In this document: in pieces, positions 41,967-50,234 of the stretch
How the letters are laid out: each line of letters begins with the position of its first letter
How positions within the stretch are numbered: position 1 is the first letter of the stretch
Origin: an uncultured Collinsella sp.
GTDB lineage: Bacteria > Actinomycetota > Coriobacteriia > Coriobacteriales > Coriobacteriaceae
DNA length: 64,000 bases
Direction: 5' to 3'
NCBI GenBank assembly: GCA_959027945.1
Contig: CAUFRO010000003.1
Coordinates: forward strand, 1-64,000
Program-made: the position numbers and the translations under genes
Notes under the pieces: model-generated
Database searches by the model: none
Seen by the model: the letters and a program-made list of their open reading frames with translations, nothing else
What the model was told of the DNA's origin: nothing

Positions 41967-43379
41967 ATGGACGCAACCGCAATTATCCTCGCTGCCGGCG
42001 AGGGCACCCGCATGAAGTCGAACCACTGCAAGGTTTCGCACAAGATCCTGGGCAAGCCCATGGTCCAGTGGATCGTCGACGCTACCATCAAGGCCGGCTG
42101 CAGCCGCGTCGTTGTCGTCATCGGCAGCCACGCCGACGAGATGCGCGCCCTCATCGACGGCGCCTACGCCAGCAGCGCCACCAAGGTCGAGTGCGTCGAG
42201 CAGACCGAGCGCCTTGGCACCGGTCACGCCGTGAAGGTCGCACTCGAGGCCTGCGGCATCACCGAGGGCCCGGTCGTCGTGCTCAACGGCGACCTGCCGC
42301 TCATCACCGCCGACACCGTCGCCAAGTTCGCGCAAACCGTCGCCACCGGCGAGCTCGCCTGCACCGTCATGACCATGACCCCGCCCGATCCCTTCGGCTA
42401 CGGCCGCATCAAGCTGGGCGCCGATGGTCAGATCGAGCGCATCATCGAGCAGAAGGACTGCACGCCCGAGCAGGCCGCCACGCTGCTCGAGTGCAACGCC
42501 GGCTGCTACGCCTTCGACGGCGCGCAGCTCGCCGCCCACATTAACGAGATCGGCAACGACAACGCGCAATCCGAGTACTACCTGCCCGACATGCTCGAGA
42601 TTCTCAAAAGCCACGGCCAGGCTGTCTCCATCTTCCACTGCGATGACTACCGCGACGGCCTGGGCGTCAACAGCCGTATCCAGCTCGCGCAGCTCACCGC
42701 TATCGCGCGCGACCGCATCAACGAGCACTGGATGGCCGAGGGCGTTACCTTCATCGACCCCACGCAGGCCTGGATCGGCCCCGATGCCGTTATCGGCCGC
42801 GACACCGTCGTGTGGCCGCAGACGCACCTGATTGGCCACGTCACCGTGGGCGAGGAGTGCCAGCTCGGCCCCAACAGTCGCCTCACCGACACCACCGTCG
42901 GCAGCGGCTGCGTCATCGATGAGACCATCGCCATCGAGGCCGTCATCGAGAACGGCGTCGACTGCGGCCCGCGCGCCTACCTGCGCCCCGGCACTCACAT
43001 GCTCGACGGCTCCAAGGCCGGCACGCATGTGGAGATCAAGAAGTCCACGATCGGCGAGGGCTCCAAGGTGCCGCACCTGTCCTACATCGGCGACACCACC
43101 ATGGGCCCCGGCGTCAACGTGGGCGCCGGCTCCATCACCTGCAACTACGACGGCGTGCACAAGCACAAGACTGTCATCGGCAAGGATGCCTTCATCGGCT
43201 CCGACACCATGATGGTCGCGCCCGCCCAGATTGGCGACGGCGCGCTCGTGGCCGCCGGCTCCGTCATCACCGAGCCGGTCCCGGCCGACGCACTCGGTCT
43301 GGGCCGCGCCCGTCAGGTAAATATTGAGGGCTGGGCCGCCGATTACCGCCGCCGCCTGCACGAGGACGACGAGGTATAA
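41967..43379 (+). CDS. glmU: Bifunctional GlmU (UDP-GlcNAc pyrophosphorylase / acetyltransferase)
   Basis: The 470-residue enzyme makes UDP-GlcNAc for peptidoglycan. The N-terminal uridylyltransferase has ILAAGEGTRMKS (nucleotide loop) and VVLNGDLPLI. The C-terminal left-handed beta-helix has hexapeptide repeats, the acetyl-CoA/GlcN-1-P region GTHVEIKKS, and YDGVHKHKT with the catalytic His. AGGAG precedes the ATG at 41967. The length is normal. Codon use is strongly GC3-biased and polished, as expected for a highly expressed gene. Confidence 0.95.
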   Translation: MDATAIILAAGEGTRMKSNHCKVSHKILGKPMVQWIVDATIKAGCSRVVVVIGSHADEMRALIDGAYASSATKVECVEQTERLGTGHAVKVALEACGITEGPVVVLNGDLPLITADTVAKFAQTVATGELACTVMTMTPPDPFGYGRIKLGADGQIERIIEQKDCTPEQAATLLECNAGCYAFDGAQLAAHINEIGNDNAQSEYYLPDMLEILKSHGQAVSIFHCDDYRDGLGVNSRIQLAQLTAIARDRINEHWMAEGVTFIDPTQAWIGPDAVIGRDTVVWPQTHLIGHVTVGEECQLGPNSRLTDTTVGSGCVIDETIAIEAVIENGVDCGPRAYLRPGTHMLDGSKAGTHVEIKKSTIGEGSKVPHLSYIGDTTMGPGVNVGAGSITCNYDGVHKHKTVIGKDAFIGSDTMMVAPAQIGDGALVAAGSVITEPVPADALGLGRARQVNIEGWAADYRRRLHEDDEV

Positions 43380-43395
43380 CGTTTTACCAAGCACA

Positions 43396-43430
43396 AAAGG
43401 AGCTGCTCCATGGGGGCGGCTCCTTTTTCT
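43396..43430 (+). terminator. glmU terminator
   Basis: The stem AAAGGAGC/GCTCCTTT has a 15-base loop and is followed by TTCT, 17 bases beyond the stop. Confidence 0.7.
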
Positions 43431-43519
43431 ATCGTGACCTGCGCAACCGGATGAGTGGTCGGTTCGTGTCCGTTGGCGGTAAAGACGTTATCAGGACCCG
43501 ATAAACCCCGCCGCGCGGT

Positions 43520-43525
43520 TACAAT
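43520..43525 (+). promoter_or_regulatory. -10 element of prs
   Basis: TACAAT lies 46 bases before the prs start. No clear -35 is seen. Confidence 0.35.
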
Positions 43526-43571
43526 GCAACAAGGCATCTATATGGCATTCGATGTATAAAGGAGAAGGGTA

Positions 43572-44558
43572 ATGCCGATTAATGATCCCGAGAAGTCGGA
43601 GAATATGCGCAAGTCCATCCGCGTGTATTCCGGTTCCTCCAACCGTCCCCTCGCTCAGAAGATTGCTGAGTACCTTGGGGTCGAGCTTTCGGGCCTTACG
43701 CTAAAGCAGTTCGCCAATGGTGAGATTTACGCCCGCTACGACGAGACCGTCCGCGGCGCCGACGTCTTCCTGATTCAGTCCGTGGCCGGCGGCAACGTCA
43801 ACGACATGCTCATGGAGCTGCTCATCGCCACCGACGCTGCCAAGCGCGCATCCGCCCGCTCCATCACCGCCGTTATCACCCACTACGGCTATGCCCGCCA
43901 GGACCGCAAGGCCGGCCCGCGCGAGCCCATCACCGCCCGCCTCGTCGCCAACCTGCTCGAGCGCGCCGGCGTCAACCGCATCATCACCCTCGACCTGCAC
44001 CAGGGCCAGATCCAGGGCTTCTTCGATATCCCGGTTAACCACCTGTCCGCACTGCCGCTGTTTGGCCAGTACTACAACGACATGCACTTCGACACCGACA
44101 ACCTGGTTGTCGTCTCCCCCGACGTGGGTCGCGCCAAGGCCGCCAAGAAGCTGTCCGACATGCTCGGCTGCGACCTGGCCATCGCCCACAAGGGCCGTCC
44201 GCGCCACAACGCCGCCGAGGTCATGGGCATCATCGGTGACATCAAGGGCAAGACCTGCATCATCAACGACGACATGATCGACACCGCTGGCACCCTGTGC
44301 GCCAACGTCAAGGAGCTCAAGGCTATGGGCGCCGGCGACATCTACGTCTGCGCCACCCACGGCATCTTCTCCGGTCCGGCCATCGAGCGCCTGAACGATG
44401 CCCCCATCGTCGAGTGCGTCGTCACCGACGCCATCCCCGTCGAGGTCGGCGGCAAGATCAAGACCATCTCGGTCGCCGAGGAGTTCGCTCAGGCCATCTC
44501 CGCCGTTTACCACGAGGAGCCCGTCTCCACGCTCGTCGGCGGCGACTTCGCGCTGTAG
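43572..44558 (+). CDS. prs: Ribose-phosphate pyrophosphokinase
   Basis: The 328-residue PRPP synthetase supplies purine, pyrimidine, NAD and His synthesis; purF in this window uses its product. Motifs are complete: KQFANGEIYARYDE, HYGYARQDRKAGPREPITA (ATP loop), the TLDLHQGQIQGFF region, DVGRAKAAKKL and NDDMIDTAGTL (PRPP site). A GGAG-containing site precedes the ATG. It is followed by a very strong terminator. Confidence 0.96.
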   Translation: MPINDPEKSENMRKSIRVYSGSSNRPLAQKIAEYLGVELSGLTLKQFANGEIYARYDETVRGADVFLIQSVAGGNVNDMLMELLIATDAAKRASARSITAVITHYGYARQDRKAGPREPITARLVANLLERAGVNRIITLDLHQGQIQGFFDIPVNHLSALPLFGQYYNDMHFDTDNLVVVSPDVGRAKAAKKLSDMLGCDLAIAHKGRPRHNAAEVMGIIGDIKGKTCIINDDMIDTAGTLCANVKELKAMGAGDIYVCATHGIFSGPAIERLNDAPIVECVVTDAIPVEVGGKIKTISVAEEFAQAISAVYHEEPVSTLVGGDFAL

Positions 44559-44586
44559 TCGCATCGTCCTTGCAACCCGGCGCATC

Positions 44587-44664
44587 GCCGTCGGAACAGA
44601 AGAAACCCCCGCGCTCCCCCTTGCTTCGCAAAGGTCGCGCGGGGGTTTCTTCTGTTCCGACGGC
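44587..44664 (+). terminator. Unusually long perfect-stem terminator of prs
   Basis: The arms (44587-44614, 44637-44664) are 28-base perfect complements (GCCGTCGGAACAGAAG, then AAACCCCCGCGC) with a 22-base loop. The stem is much longer than a typical terminator. Confidence 0.75.
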
Positions 44665-44782
44665 TCGCTCTGCCGCGGCCACGCTTTTGTCTGGTGGGAT
44701 TTCGCTGAAACGAAGTCTCGCCTTCGGCGGGCGTGGTAGCCTTTGTCGTTGAACGAACTTCTTATGTAACGAAAGGAAGCCT

Positions 44783-45412
44783 ATGGCAGCTGCACAGCCG
44801 CTTAAGATTCGCATGGTTGCCGGACTTGGCAACCCTGGAGATGAGTATGCCGAAACCCGCCACAACGCCGGCTTTAAGGCAATCGACGAGCTGGCCCGTC
44901 AGGCCGGCGTCACGTACTGGAAAAACCAGGCCGGCGCCGAGGTCGCGCTCATCAATATCAACGATGCCGAGGAAGAGGGCGGCAAGCGCCAGATCGTGCT
45001 GGTCAAGCCGCAGTCGTACATGAATACCTCGGGTGGCCCCATCTCCAAGCTTTGCCGCGAATACAAAATCAAGGCCGAGGAGCTACTCGTAATCCACGAC
45101 GAGCTCGATATTCCCGCCGGCGACGTGCGTGTTAAGGTGGGCGGCGGCCATGCTGGCCATAACGGCCTGCGCTCCATCATCGACAAGATGGGCAGCCGCG
45201 ACTTTAGTCGCATCCGCACCGGCATTGGCAACCCTCCCGGCAAGATGGCCGTGGCAGACTATGTGCTCAAGCAGCTGCGCGCCCGCGAGGCCGAGGACTT
45301 CCAAGACACCTGCGCCCGCGCCGCAGATGCCGCCGGTCTGGCCATCGTCCACGGCGTAATCTACGCCCGCGATCACGTAAACGGCGCCGCTTCCGCCAAC
45401 GGCAAGCACTAA
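44783..45412 (+). CDS. pth: Peptidyl-tRNA hydrolase
   Basis: The 209-residue enzyme recycles peptidyl-tRNA released from ribosomes. Family motifs are GLGNPGDEYAETRHNAGF (catalytic His), KPQSYMNTSGGP, HDELDIPAGDVRVKVGGGHAGHNGLRSI and FSRIRTGIGNP. AAAGGAAG precedes the ATG. It is alone, between prs and nfnA. Confidence 0.95.
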   Translation: MAAAQPLKIRMVAGLGNPGDEYAETRHNAGFKAIDELARQAGVTYWKNQAGAEVALININDAEEEGGKRQIVLVKPQSYMNTSGGPISKLCREYKIKAEELLVIHDELDIPAGDVRVKVGGGHAGHNGLRSIIDKMGSRDFSRIRTGIGNPPGKMAVADYVLKQLRAREAEDFQDTCARAADAAGLAIVHGVIYARDHVNGAASANGKH

Positions 45413-45453
45413 AACCTACCAAAAAGGGATGTTTATTTTGGCAGGTTTTATCT
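45412..45453. repeat. AAACCTACC hairpin, copy 1
   Basis: The arms AAAACCTACCAAAA and TTTTGGCAGGTTTT begin at the pth stop codon. Related copies are at 45567-45612 (inverted) and 56627-56668. Confidence 0.65.
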
Positions 45454-45516
45454 GCGTAAACGCCGCAGTCGGCACATCGCAATAAACACGCCGCCACCAT
45501 ACATGCATAACGCCCC

Positions 45517-45556
45517 AAAGGGGCCGGCCTCAACGAAGCCCGAGGCCGGCCCCTTT
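45517..45556 (+). terminator. Terminator after pth
   Basis: The perfect 15-base stem AAAGGGGCCGGCCTC with its complement has a ten-base loop. It is framed by the two inverted AAACCTACC copies. Confidence 0.7.
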
Positions 45557-45566
45557 GCCGTTTTAC

Positions 45567-45612
45567 CTGATAAAACCGACCAAAATAAACCTGTCCCCAT
45601 TTGGTAGGTCGA
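45567..45612. repeat. AAACCTACC hairpin, copy 2 (inverted)
   Basis: ATAAAACCGACCAAAATAAACC, then TGTCCCC and ATTTGGTAGGTCG, matches the complement of copy 1 with several substitutions. Confidence 0.6.
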
Positions 45613-45671
45613 AGTGGATAAACCCTTTTCCCACCTGCCAAAGAAACACGTAAGCGACATTACCATGAGGG

Positions 45672-45677
45672 TATAAT
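45672..45677 (+). promoter_or_regulatory. -10 element of nfnAB
   Basis: A perfect TATAAT lies 106 bases before the nfnA ATG. The -35 is not evident. The leader of about 100 bases between them includes CGTGGAGGCACG. Confidence 0.45.
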
Positions 45678-45782
45678 TTGCACCGTATGTTTGCACAACG
45701 CCTGTGCGCGTACGGTTTTATTCGGGCTACCGTCCATTTCCGTGGAGGCACGGTTCGGCAGCCCTTACAAGAGAGGGGTTCT

Positions 45783-46622
45783 ATGTATAAGATCCTGGAG
45801 AAGACGCAGTTCTCGGAGAAGGTGTTCAAGTTCCGCATCGAGGCGCCTGCAATCGCCAAACATGCGCACGCTGGACAGTTCCTCATGGTTCGCGCCAACG
45901 AGACGGGCGAGCGCGTCCCGTTTACCCTGGCCGGCTGGAATGGTGACGAGGGCTGGGTCGAGTTCATCTTCATGGTGATCGGCAAGACCACCGAGATGCT
46001 GTCCACCTACGAGGCCGGCGAGTCGCTGCGCGACGTCGTGGGCCCGCTGGGCGTTCCCACCGAGATGGCCGAGGGCCCCTGCGCCGTCATTGGCGGCGGC
46101 GTCGGTCTGGCAATTGCCTTCCCGGTCGCCAAGCACCTGGTCGAGACCGGCCACGAGGTGCACGCCATCATGGGCGCCCGCACCAAGGACCTCCTGCTCA
46201 TGGAGGATCAGTTCCGCGAGCTCCTCGACGAGGACCACATCCACATCACCACTGACGACGGCTCCTACGGCGAGCAGGGCGTTGTCACCGCTCCGCTGGA
46301 GCGCCTGCTGCAGGACAAGGCCGTGAGCCAGGTCTTCTGCGTCGGCCCCGTTCCGATGATGAAGTTCTCGACCCTCACCGCCCAGAAGTACGACACCCCC
46401 ATCACCGCGTCGCTCAACCCCATCATGGTTGACGGCACCGGCATGTGCGGCTGCTGCCGCGTCGAGGTGGGCGGCGTGACCAAGTTCGCTTGCGTCGACG
46501 GCCCCGACTTCGATGCCACCCTGGTCGACTGGGATGACCTTCGTGCCCGCCAGGCCGCTTACCGTTCCGAAGAGGGCGAGTCCCTCAAGGCCTATGAGGA
46601 AAAGAGCTGCGCATGCCACTAG
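45783..46622 (+). CDS. nfnA: NfnA-like NAD/FAD-binding subunit (sulfide dehydrogenase beta type)
   Basis: The 279-residue protein has a ferredoxin-reductase fold: an FAD domain (about 1-95), an NAD-binding domain (IGGGVGLAIAFPVAKHL, about 103-119) and a C-terminal [2Fe-2S] site (MCGCCRVEVGG and FACVDGPDFD). With the GltA-like subunit it forms NADH-dependent ferredoxin:NADP oxidoreductase, which bifurcates electrons between NADH, ferredoxin and NADPH in anaerobes. GAGAGGGG precedes ATG 45783. It overlaps the next gene by ten bases. Confidence 0.88.
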   Translation: MYKILEKTQFSEKVFKFRIEAPAIAKHAHAGQFLMVRANETGERVPFTLAGWNGDEGWVEFIFMVIGKTTEMLSTYEAGESLRDVVGPLGVPTEMAEGPCAVIGGGVGLAIAFPVAKHLVETGHEVHAIMGARTKDLLLMEDQFRELLDEDHIHITTDDGSYGEQGVVTAPLERLLQDKAVSQVFCVGPVPMMKFSTLTAQKYDTPITASLNPIMVDGTGMCGCCRVEVGGVTKFACVDGPDFDATLVDWDDLRARQAAYRSEEGESLKAYEEKSCACH

Positions 46623-48022
46623 TTAATGGTCGTTTCGTTGCCGATATGAAGTCGCCCCGCACCCCCGATAACGAGGAGCCGGCTGCCGAGCGCGCCTGCG
46701 ACTTCCGCCCCGTCGACAAGGGCTTCACCGAGGAGATGGCGCTGGCCGAGGCTGAGCGCTGCCTCAACTGCAAGAAGCCGTTCTGTGTTGAGGGCTGCCC
46801 TGTCAACATCAACATTCCCCGCTTTATCGAGCAGATCCGCGCGAAGGACTTCGGCGGCGCTCTCGATACCATCCGCGAGGACTCCATGCTTCCCGCCATC
46901 TGCGGCCGCGTCTGCCCGCAGGAGAACCAGTGCGAGGGCAAGTGCATCCGTGGTAAGAAGTCCGAGCCCGTGGCCATCGGCCAGCTCGAGCGCTTCCTGG
47001 GTGACCGCCCCGAGCTCGCCTCCACGCCCAAGATGGCCCCCAAGAACGGCAAGAAGGTCGCCGTCGTTGGCTCCGGCCCGTCCGGCATCACCTGCGCCGG
47101 CGAGCTCGCCCGCAACGGCTTTGACGTCACCGTCTTTGAGGCCTTCTTCACCGGCGGCGGCGTGCTGGTCTACGGCATCCCCGAGTTCCGTCTGCCCAAG
47201 GCAGTCGTCAAGCGCGAGATTGACGGCCTGGAGGACATGGGCGTCAAGTTTGAGTACAACTCCGTCGTGGGCAACATGGCCACGGCCGAGGAGCTGTTCG
47301 AGCAGGGCTTCGACGCCATCTACGTGGCGACCGGCGCTGGCCTGCCCAAGTTCCTCAACGTCCCCGGCGAGAACCTGCCCAACGTCTTCTTCGCGAACGA
47401 GTACCTCACCCGCGTGAACCTGATGAAGGCCAACAAGTTCCCCGAGTACGACACCCCCACCAAGCATGGCAAGAACGTCGTCGTCTTTGGTGGCGGCAAC
47501 GTGGCTATGGACGCCGTCCGTACCGCCAAGCGTCTGGGCGCCGAGCACGCCATCATCGCCTACCGTCGTACCGAGGACGAGATGCCCTGCCGTCGCGCCG
47601 AGCTGCACCACGCTAAGGCCGAGGGCGTCGAGGTTCTGCCGCTCGTCTCCCCGCTCGAGTTTGTCGCTGGCGAGGACGGCTCCGTGTGCGCCGTCAAGGT
47701 CCAGAAGATGGAGCTCGGAGAGCCCGACGAGTCCGGCCGTCGTCGCCCGGTGCCCATCGAGGGCGCCATCGAGGAGATTCCCTGCGACGTCGCAATCTCG
47801 GCTATCGGCACCAACGCCAACCCCTTCGCAAAGAAGATCGGCGGCAAGATGGAGCTCAACAAGTGGGGCTACATCGTCGCCGACGAGGAGACCGGCCAGA
47901 CCACCGATCCCCGCATCTGGGCCGGCGGCGACATCGTCACCGGTGCCGCTACGGTCATTCTGGCGATGGGCGCCGGCAAGAAGGCCGCTGCCTCCATCAC
48001 CAAGAGCCTGCTGGGCGAGTAA
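46613..48022 (+). CDS. nfnB: NfnB-like NADPH subunit (GltA / glutamate synthase small-subunit type)
   Basis: The 469-residue protein has an N-terminal [4Fe-4S] domain (CLNCKKPFCVEGCPVNINIP and CGRVCPQENQCEGKC), then two Rossmann domains for FAD (VVGSGPSGITCAGELARNG) and NADPH (FGGGNVAMDAVRTAKRLG), and the terminal WAGGDIVTGAATVILAMGAGK. Without a large glutamate-synthase subunit nearby, and paired with NfnA, the NfnAB assignment is favoured over gltD. The ten-base overlap gives coupled translation. Confidence 0.88.
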   Translation: MPLVNGRFVADMKSPRTPDNEEPAAERACDFRPVDKGFTEEMALAEAERCLNCKKPFCVEGCPVNINIPRFIEQIRAKDFGGALDTIREDSMLPAICGRVCPQENQCEGKCIRGKKSEPVAIGQLERFLGDRPELASTPKMAPKNGKKVAVVGSGPSGITCAGELARNGFDVTVFEAFFTGGGVLVYGIPEFRLPKAVVKREIDGLEDMGVKFEYNSVVGNMATAEELFEQGFDAIYVATGAGLPKFLNVPGENLPNVFFANEYLTRVNLMKANKFPEYDTPTKHGKNVVVFGGGNVAMDAVRTAKRLGAEHAIIAYRRTEDEMPCRRAELHHAKAEGVEVLPLVSPLEFVAGEDGSVCAVKVQKMELGEPDESGRRRPVPIEGAIEEIPCDVAISAIGTNANPFAKKIGGKMELNKWGYIVADEETGQTTDPRIWAGGDIVTGAATVILAMGAGKKAAASITKSLLGE

Positions 48023-48050
48023 TCACCTACAGCGCTAACCACCAAACGGC

Positions 48051-48086
48051 AAAGTCCCCGTCGAGCACACGCCCGGCGGGGACTTT
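48051..48086 (+). terminator. nfnAB terminator
   Basis: The stem AAAGTCCCCG/CGGGGACTTT is followed by TTCT, 28 bases after the nfnB stop. Confidence 0.8.
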
Positions 48087-48093
48087 TTCTATG

Positions 48094-48148
48094 CCGACCA
48101 CCCAACCACCACGATGGGGACAGGCACCTTTGTGATGGTTTTGGTCGG
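48094..48148. repeat. Imperfect palindrome ending at the kinase-like gene stop
   Basis: CCGACCA (48094-48100) pairs with TGGTCGG (48142-48148), with further pairing CAACCA/TGGTTTTG. The loop contains GGGGACAGG and CACCTTTGTG. The stop codon follows directly. Confidence 0.5.
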
Positions 48149-48772
48149 TTAGCCTTCGAACTGCGCTACTTTGTAGCGGTAGGCTGCGGCAATAACGTCT
48201 TTGCAACCCTCGCGGCCCAGCTTGGCGCGGTTGACGACGATGTCCTTGCCGCTCGTCATCTTCCACTTGCCGGCGCTGTAGCGCTTGTAGAATGCCTCGC
48301 GCGCCTTCTGCTGCTGTTTGACCAGCTTGGCGCCCTTCTTTTTGTTGAGGCCACGCTTCTTGCGAACGATCTCGACGCGATCCTCAAAGGGAGCGGTCAC
48401 CAACACGGCAATGTGATTGGGATTGTTGCGCAGCAGGTAATCGGACAGGCGACCCTCAATAATGCAGCTCTCGGTCTCGCCCAGGTCCAAAATCACCTGG
48501 CTCATCTTTTGAAACAGCTTGTCCGAGTATGAACGGGCATCGTAGCGGTCGGGCAAAAACGCCATGTTCTCAACAGCCAGGCGCTCGTCGTAGGCCGCCA
48601 TCTTGTCGAGCGACTCGCCCGCGCGCAGCGACGCTCGCACCAGCAGCTCGTTATCGTACAGCGGAATCCCCAACTCGTCGGCAAGCATGCGACCAATCTC
48701 GTGGCCCTCGGCGCCAAAGTCGCGCGCGATGGTAATGACCACAGGATTCTTCTTGTTCTCCAGATCGCTCAT
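48149..48772 (-). CDS. Cytidylate kinase-like P-loop protein
   Basis: The 207-residue protein resembles the cytidylate kinase-like family (Cmk-like 2): VVITIARDFGAEGHEIGRMLADEL at the N-terminus with a modified P-loop (GAEGHEIG), IPLYDNELL, IIEGRLSDYLL and RVEIVRKKRGL. It should bind a nucleotide; the substrate is not established. ATG 48772 has AAAGGA six bases upstream. It is downstream of an amino-acid ABC operon with a palindrome between, and palindromes lie at both ends. Confidence 0.75.
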   Translation of the reverse strand: MSDLENKKNPVVITIARDFGAEGHEIGRMLADELGIPLYDNELLVRASLRAGESLDKMAAYDERLAVENMAFLPDRYDARSYSDKLFQKMSQVILDLGETESCIIEGRLSDYLLRNNPNHIAVLVTAPFEDRVEIVRKKRGLNKKKGAKLVKQQQKAREAFYKRYSAGKWKMTSGKDIVVNRAKLGREGCKDVIAAAYRYKVAQFEG

Positions 48773-48788
48773 CGCGATTCCTTTCTCT

Positions 48789-48819
48789 ATGTGACAAAGG
48801 GGCTGTCCCTTTGCCACAT
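48789..48819. repeat. GACAAAGGG palindrome between permease and kinase-like genes
   Basis: The 13-base arms ATGTGACAAAGGG and CCCTTTGCCACAT (one mismatch) have a short GCTGT loop. The centre contains a GGGACAG-type word on the minus strand. Confidence 0.6.
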
Positions 48820-48820
48820 T

Positions 48821-49459
48821 CTACGCTGCCACCATTCGCCTCTGATATGCGCGAACCAGCAGCGAGATACCAAAGTTGAGCACAAAGTACATCGCAAACA
48901 CCAGGCCGTAGAGCATAAGCACCTGCGACAGGTCGATCGCATGGGCCATCACAACGTTGGCCGTGTACATGAGCTCGGCCACGTTAATGCCCGAAAGATA
49001 CGAGCTGTCCTTGATGACGGTCGTGCACTGGCTAAACAGCGCCGGAATGATCGTCTTAAATGTCTGCGGCAGAATGATGTAGCGCATGGTGGCAAAGAAG
49101 CCGAAGCCCTGGCTCTGCGCTGCCTCAAACTGGCCGCGCGGAATCGAGTTGAGGCCGCCGCGCACAATCTCGGCCATAACAGCGCTGGTAAACAGCGTAA
49201 AGGCGATGGTCGAAATCACAATGTCCAAACCCTGCACTGTAAAGTAGATAAACAGGATCCACAACAGGTTCGGCGTGCAACGGAACAGCTCGATATAGGC
49301 GCTCACCAAAATACGGAACGGGCGGGGCGCATAGCTCTTAACGAGCGCCAACACCGTGCCAAAGATGAGCGAGAAAAAGATCGACAGCGCCGAGATCTCG
49401 ATGGTCTTAACAAAGCCGCCCCAAATGTAGAGCAGGTTGGTCGCGTTGAAGATTTCCAT
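48821..49459 (-). CDS. Amino-acid ABC transporter permease 2
   Basis: The 212-residue protein of the HisM/GlnP class has five membrane helices and an EAA loop (VRGGLNSIPRGQFEAAQSQGFG). N-terminal TVEISALSI-like helix FVKTIEISALSIFFS is typical. It forms a heteromeric channel with the preceding permease, from which it is separated by three bases. AGGAGG lies just upstream. The substrate is a polar amino acid, type unknown. Confidence 0.9.
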   Translation of the reverse strand: MEIFNATNLLYIWGGFVKTIEISALSIFFSLIFGTVLALVKSYAPRPFRILVSAYIELFRCTPNLLWILFIYFTVQGLDIVISTIAFTLFTSAVMAEIVRGGLNSIPRGQFEAAQSQGFGFFATMRYIILPQTFKTIIPALFSQCTTVIKDSSYLSGINVAELMYTANVVMAHAIDLSQVLMLYGLVFAMYFVLNFGISLLVRAYQRRMVAA

Positions 49460-49462
49460 GCG

Positions 49463-50209
49463 CTAGGCCTCCTCTACGTTGTCGAGCCCCAGCTCGGCCA
49501 GGCTCACGCCGTGCGGACGCTCCTTGGAGCGGCGCTCGAGCCACTGCACCAGCATGGCGAGCGGAAAGCAGATGATGAAGTACATAAGGCAGCAGACGAT
49601 GTATCCCTGCAAGTAACCGTACAGACTCACAAAGTTGTCGGAACGGTACATAAGGTCGCCGCCGGCCACGAGTGCGAGCACCGACGTGTTCTTGACCAGG
49701 TTGAGCGCCTGGTTGCACAGCGGCGGCAGGATGATCTTGAACGTCTGGGGCAGCACGATGTACCAGTACGCCTGCGCACGGGTGAAGCCCTGGCTCTGGG
49801 CCGCCTCCATCTGACCGCGCGGAACCGCCTCGATACCGGTGCGGATGACCTCCGAAATGTAGGCCGCGTGATACAGGCCCACGCCCAAGAAGCCCAGCAC
49901 GAACGGCGCGATGCGCACCGGCTGGCCGGCACCGGTTATGGCCTGCAAAAACTGCGGACCGGCCATGTACATAAAGAGCACCTGCACGGGCAACGGGGTG
50001 TTCTGGTAAAACTCCACGTACACGCGGCTGATGCCACGCAGCACGCGCGAACGGGTGGTGGAGAACACGCCCAGCAGCGTGCCCAGCACCAGCGACAGCA
50101 GCAGACCGGCAACGACCACCTGTAGCGTCACGCCAAAGCCCTCCCAGAAGGGCCCCATGTTTTGAAATGTCGTCGACCAACGGTCGGCGTCAAATAATCC
50201 TTCGAGCAT
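49463..50209 (-). CDS. Amino-acid ABC transporter permease 1
   Basis: The 248-residue HisQ/GlnP-type permease carries the EAA loop IRTGIEAVPRGQMEAAQSQGFT and GVTLQVVVAGLLLSLVLG. ATG 50209 has GAAGGAATC upstream; an upstream in-frame start at 50242 would overlap the binding-protein gene. It pairs with permease 2 in one importer. Confidence 0.9.
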   Translation of the reverse strand: MLEGLFDADRWSTTFQNMGPFWEGFGVTLQVVVAGLLLSLVLGTLLGVFSTTRSRVLRGISRVYVEFYQNTPLPVQVLFMYMAGPQFLQAITGAGQPVRIAPFVLGFLGVGLYHAAYISEVIRTGIEAVPRGQMEAAQSQGFTRAQAYWYIVLPQTFKIILPPLCNQALNLVKNTSVLALVAGGDLMYRSDNFVSLYGYLQGYIVCCLMYFIICFPLAMLVQWLERRSKERPHGVSLAELGLDNVEEA

Positions 50210-50234
50210 TTGATTCCTTCCTTGGACGATGCGC

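Noticed and set aside
46613..48022. Glutamate synthase small subunit gltD
   Set aside because: No large subunit is nearby, and the overlapping upstream gene encodes an NfnA-like subunit.
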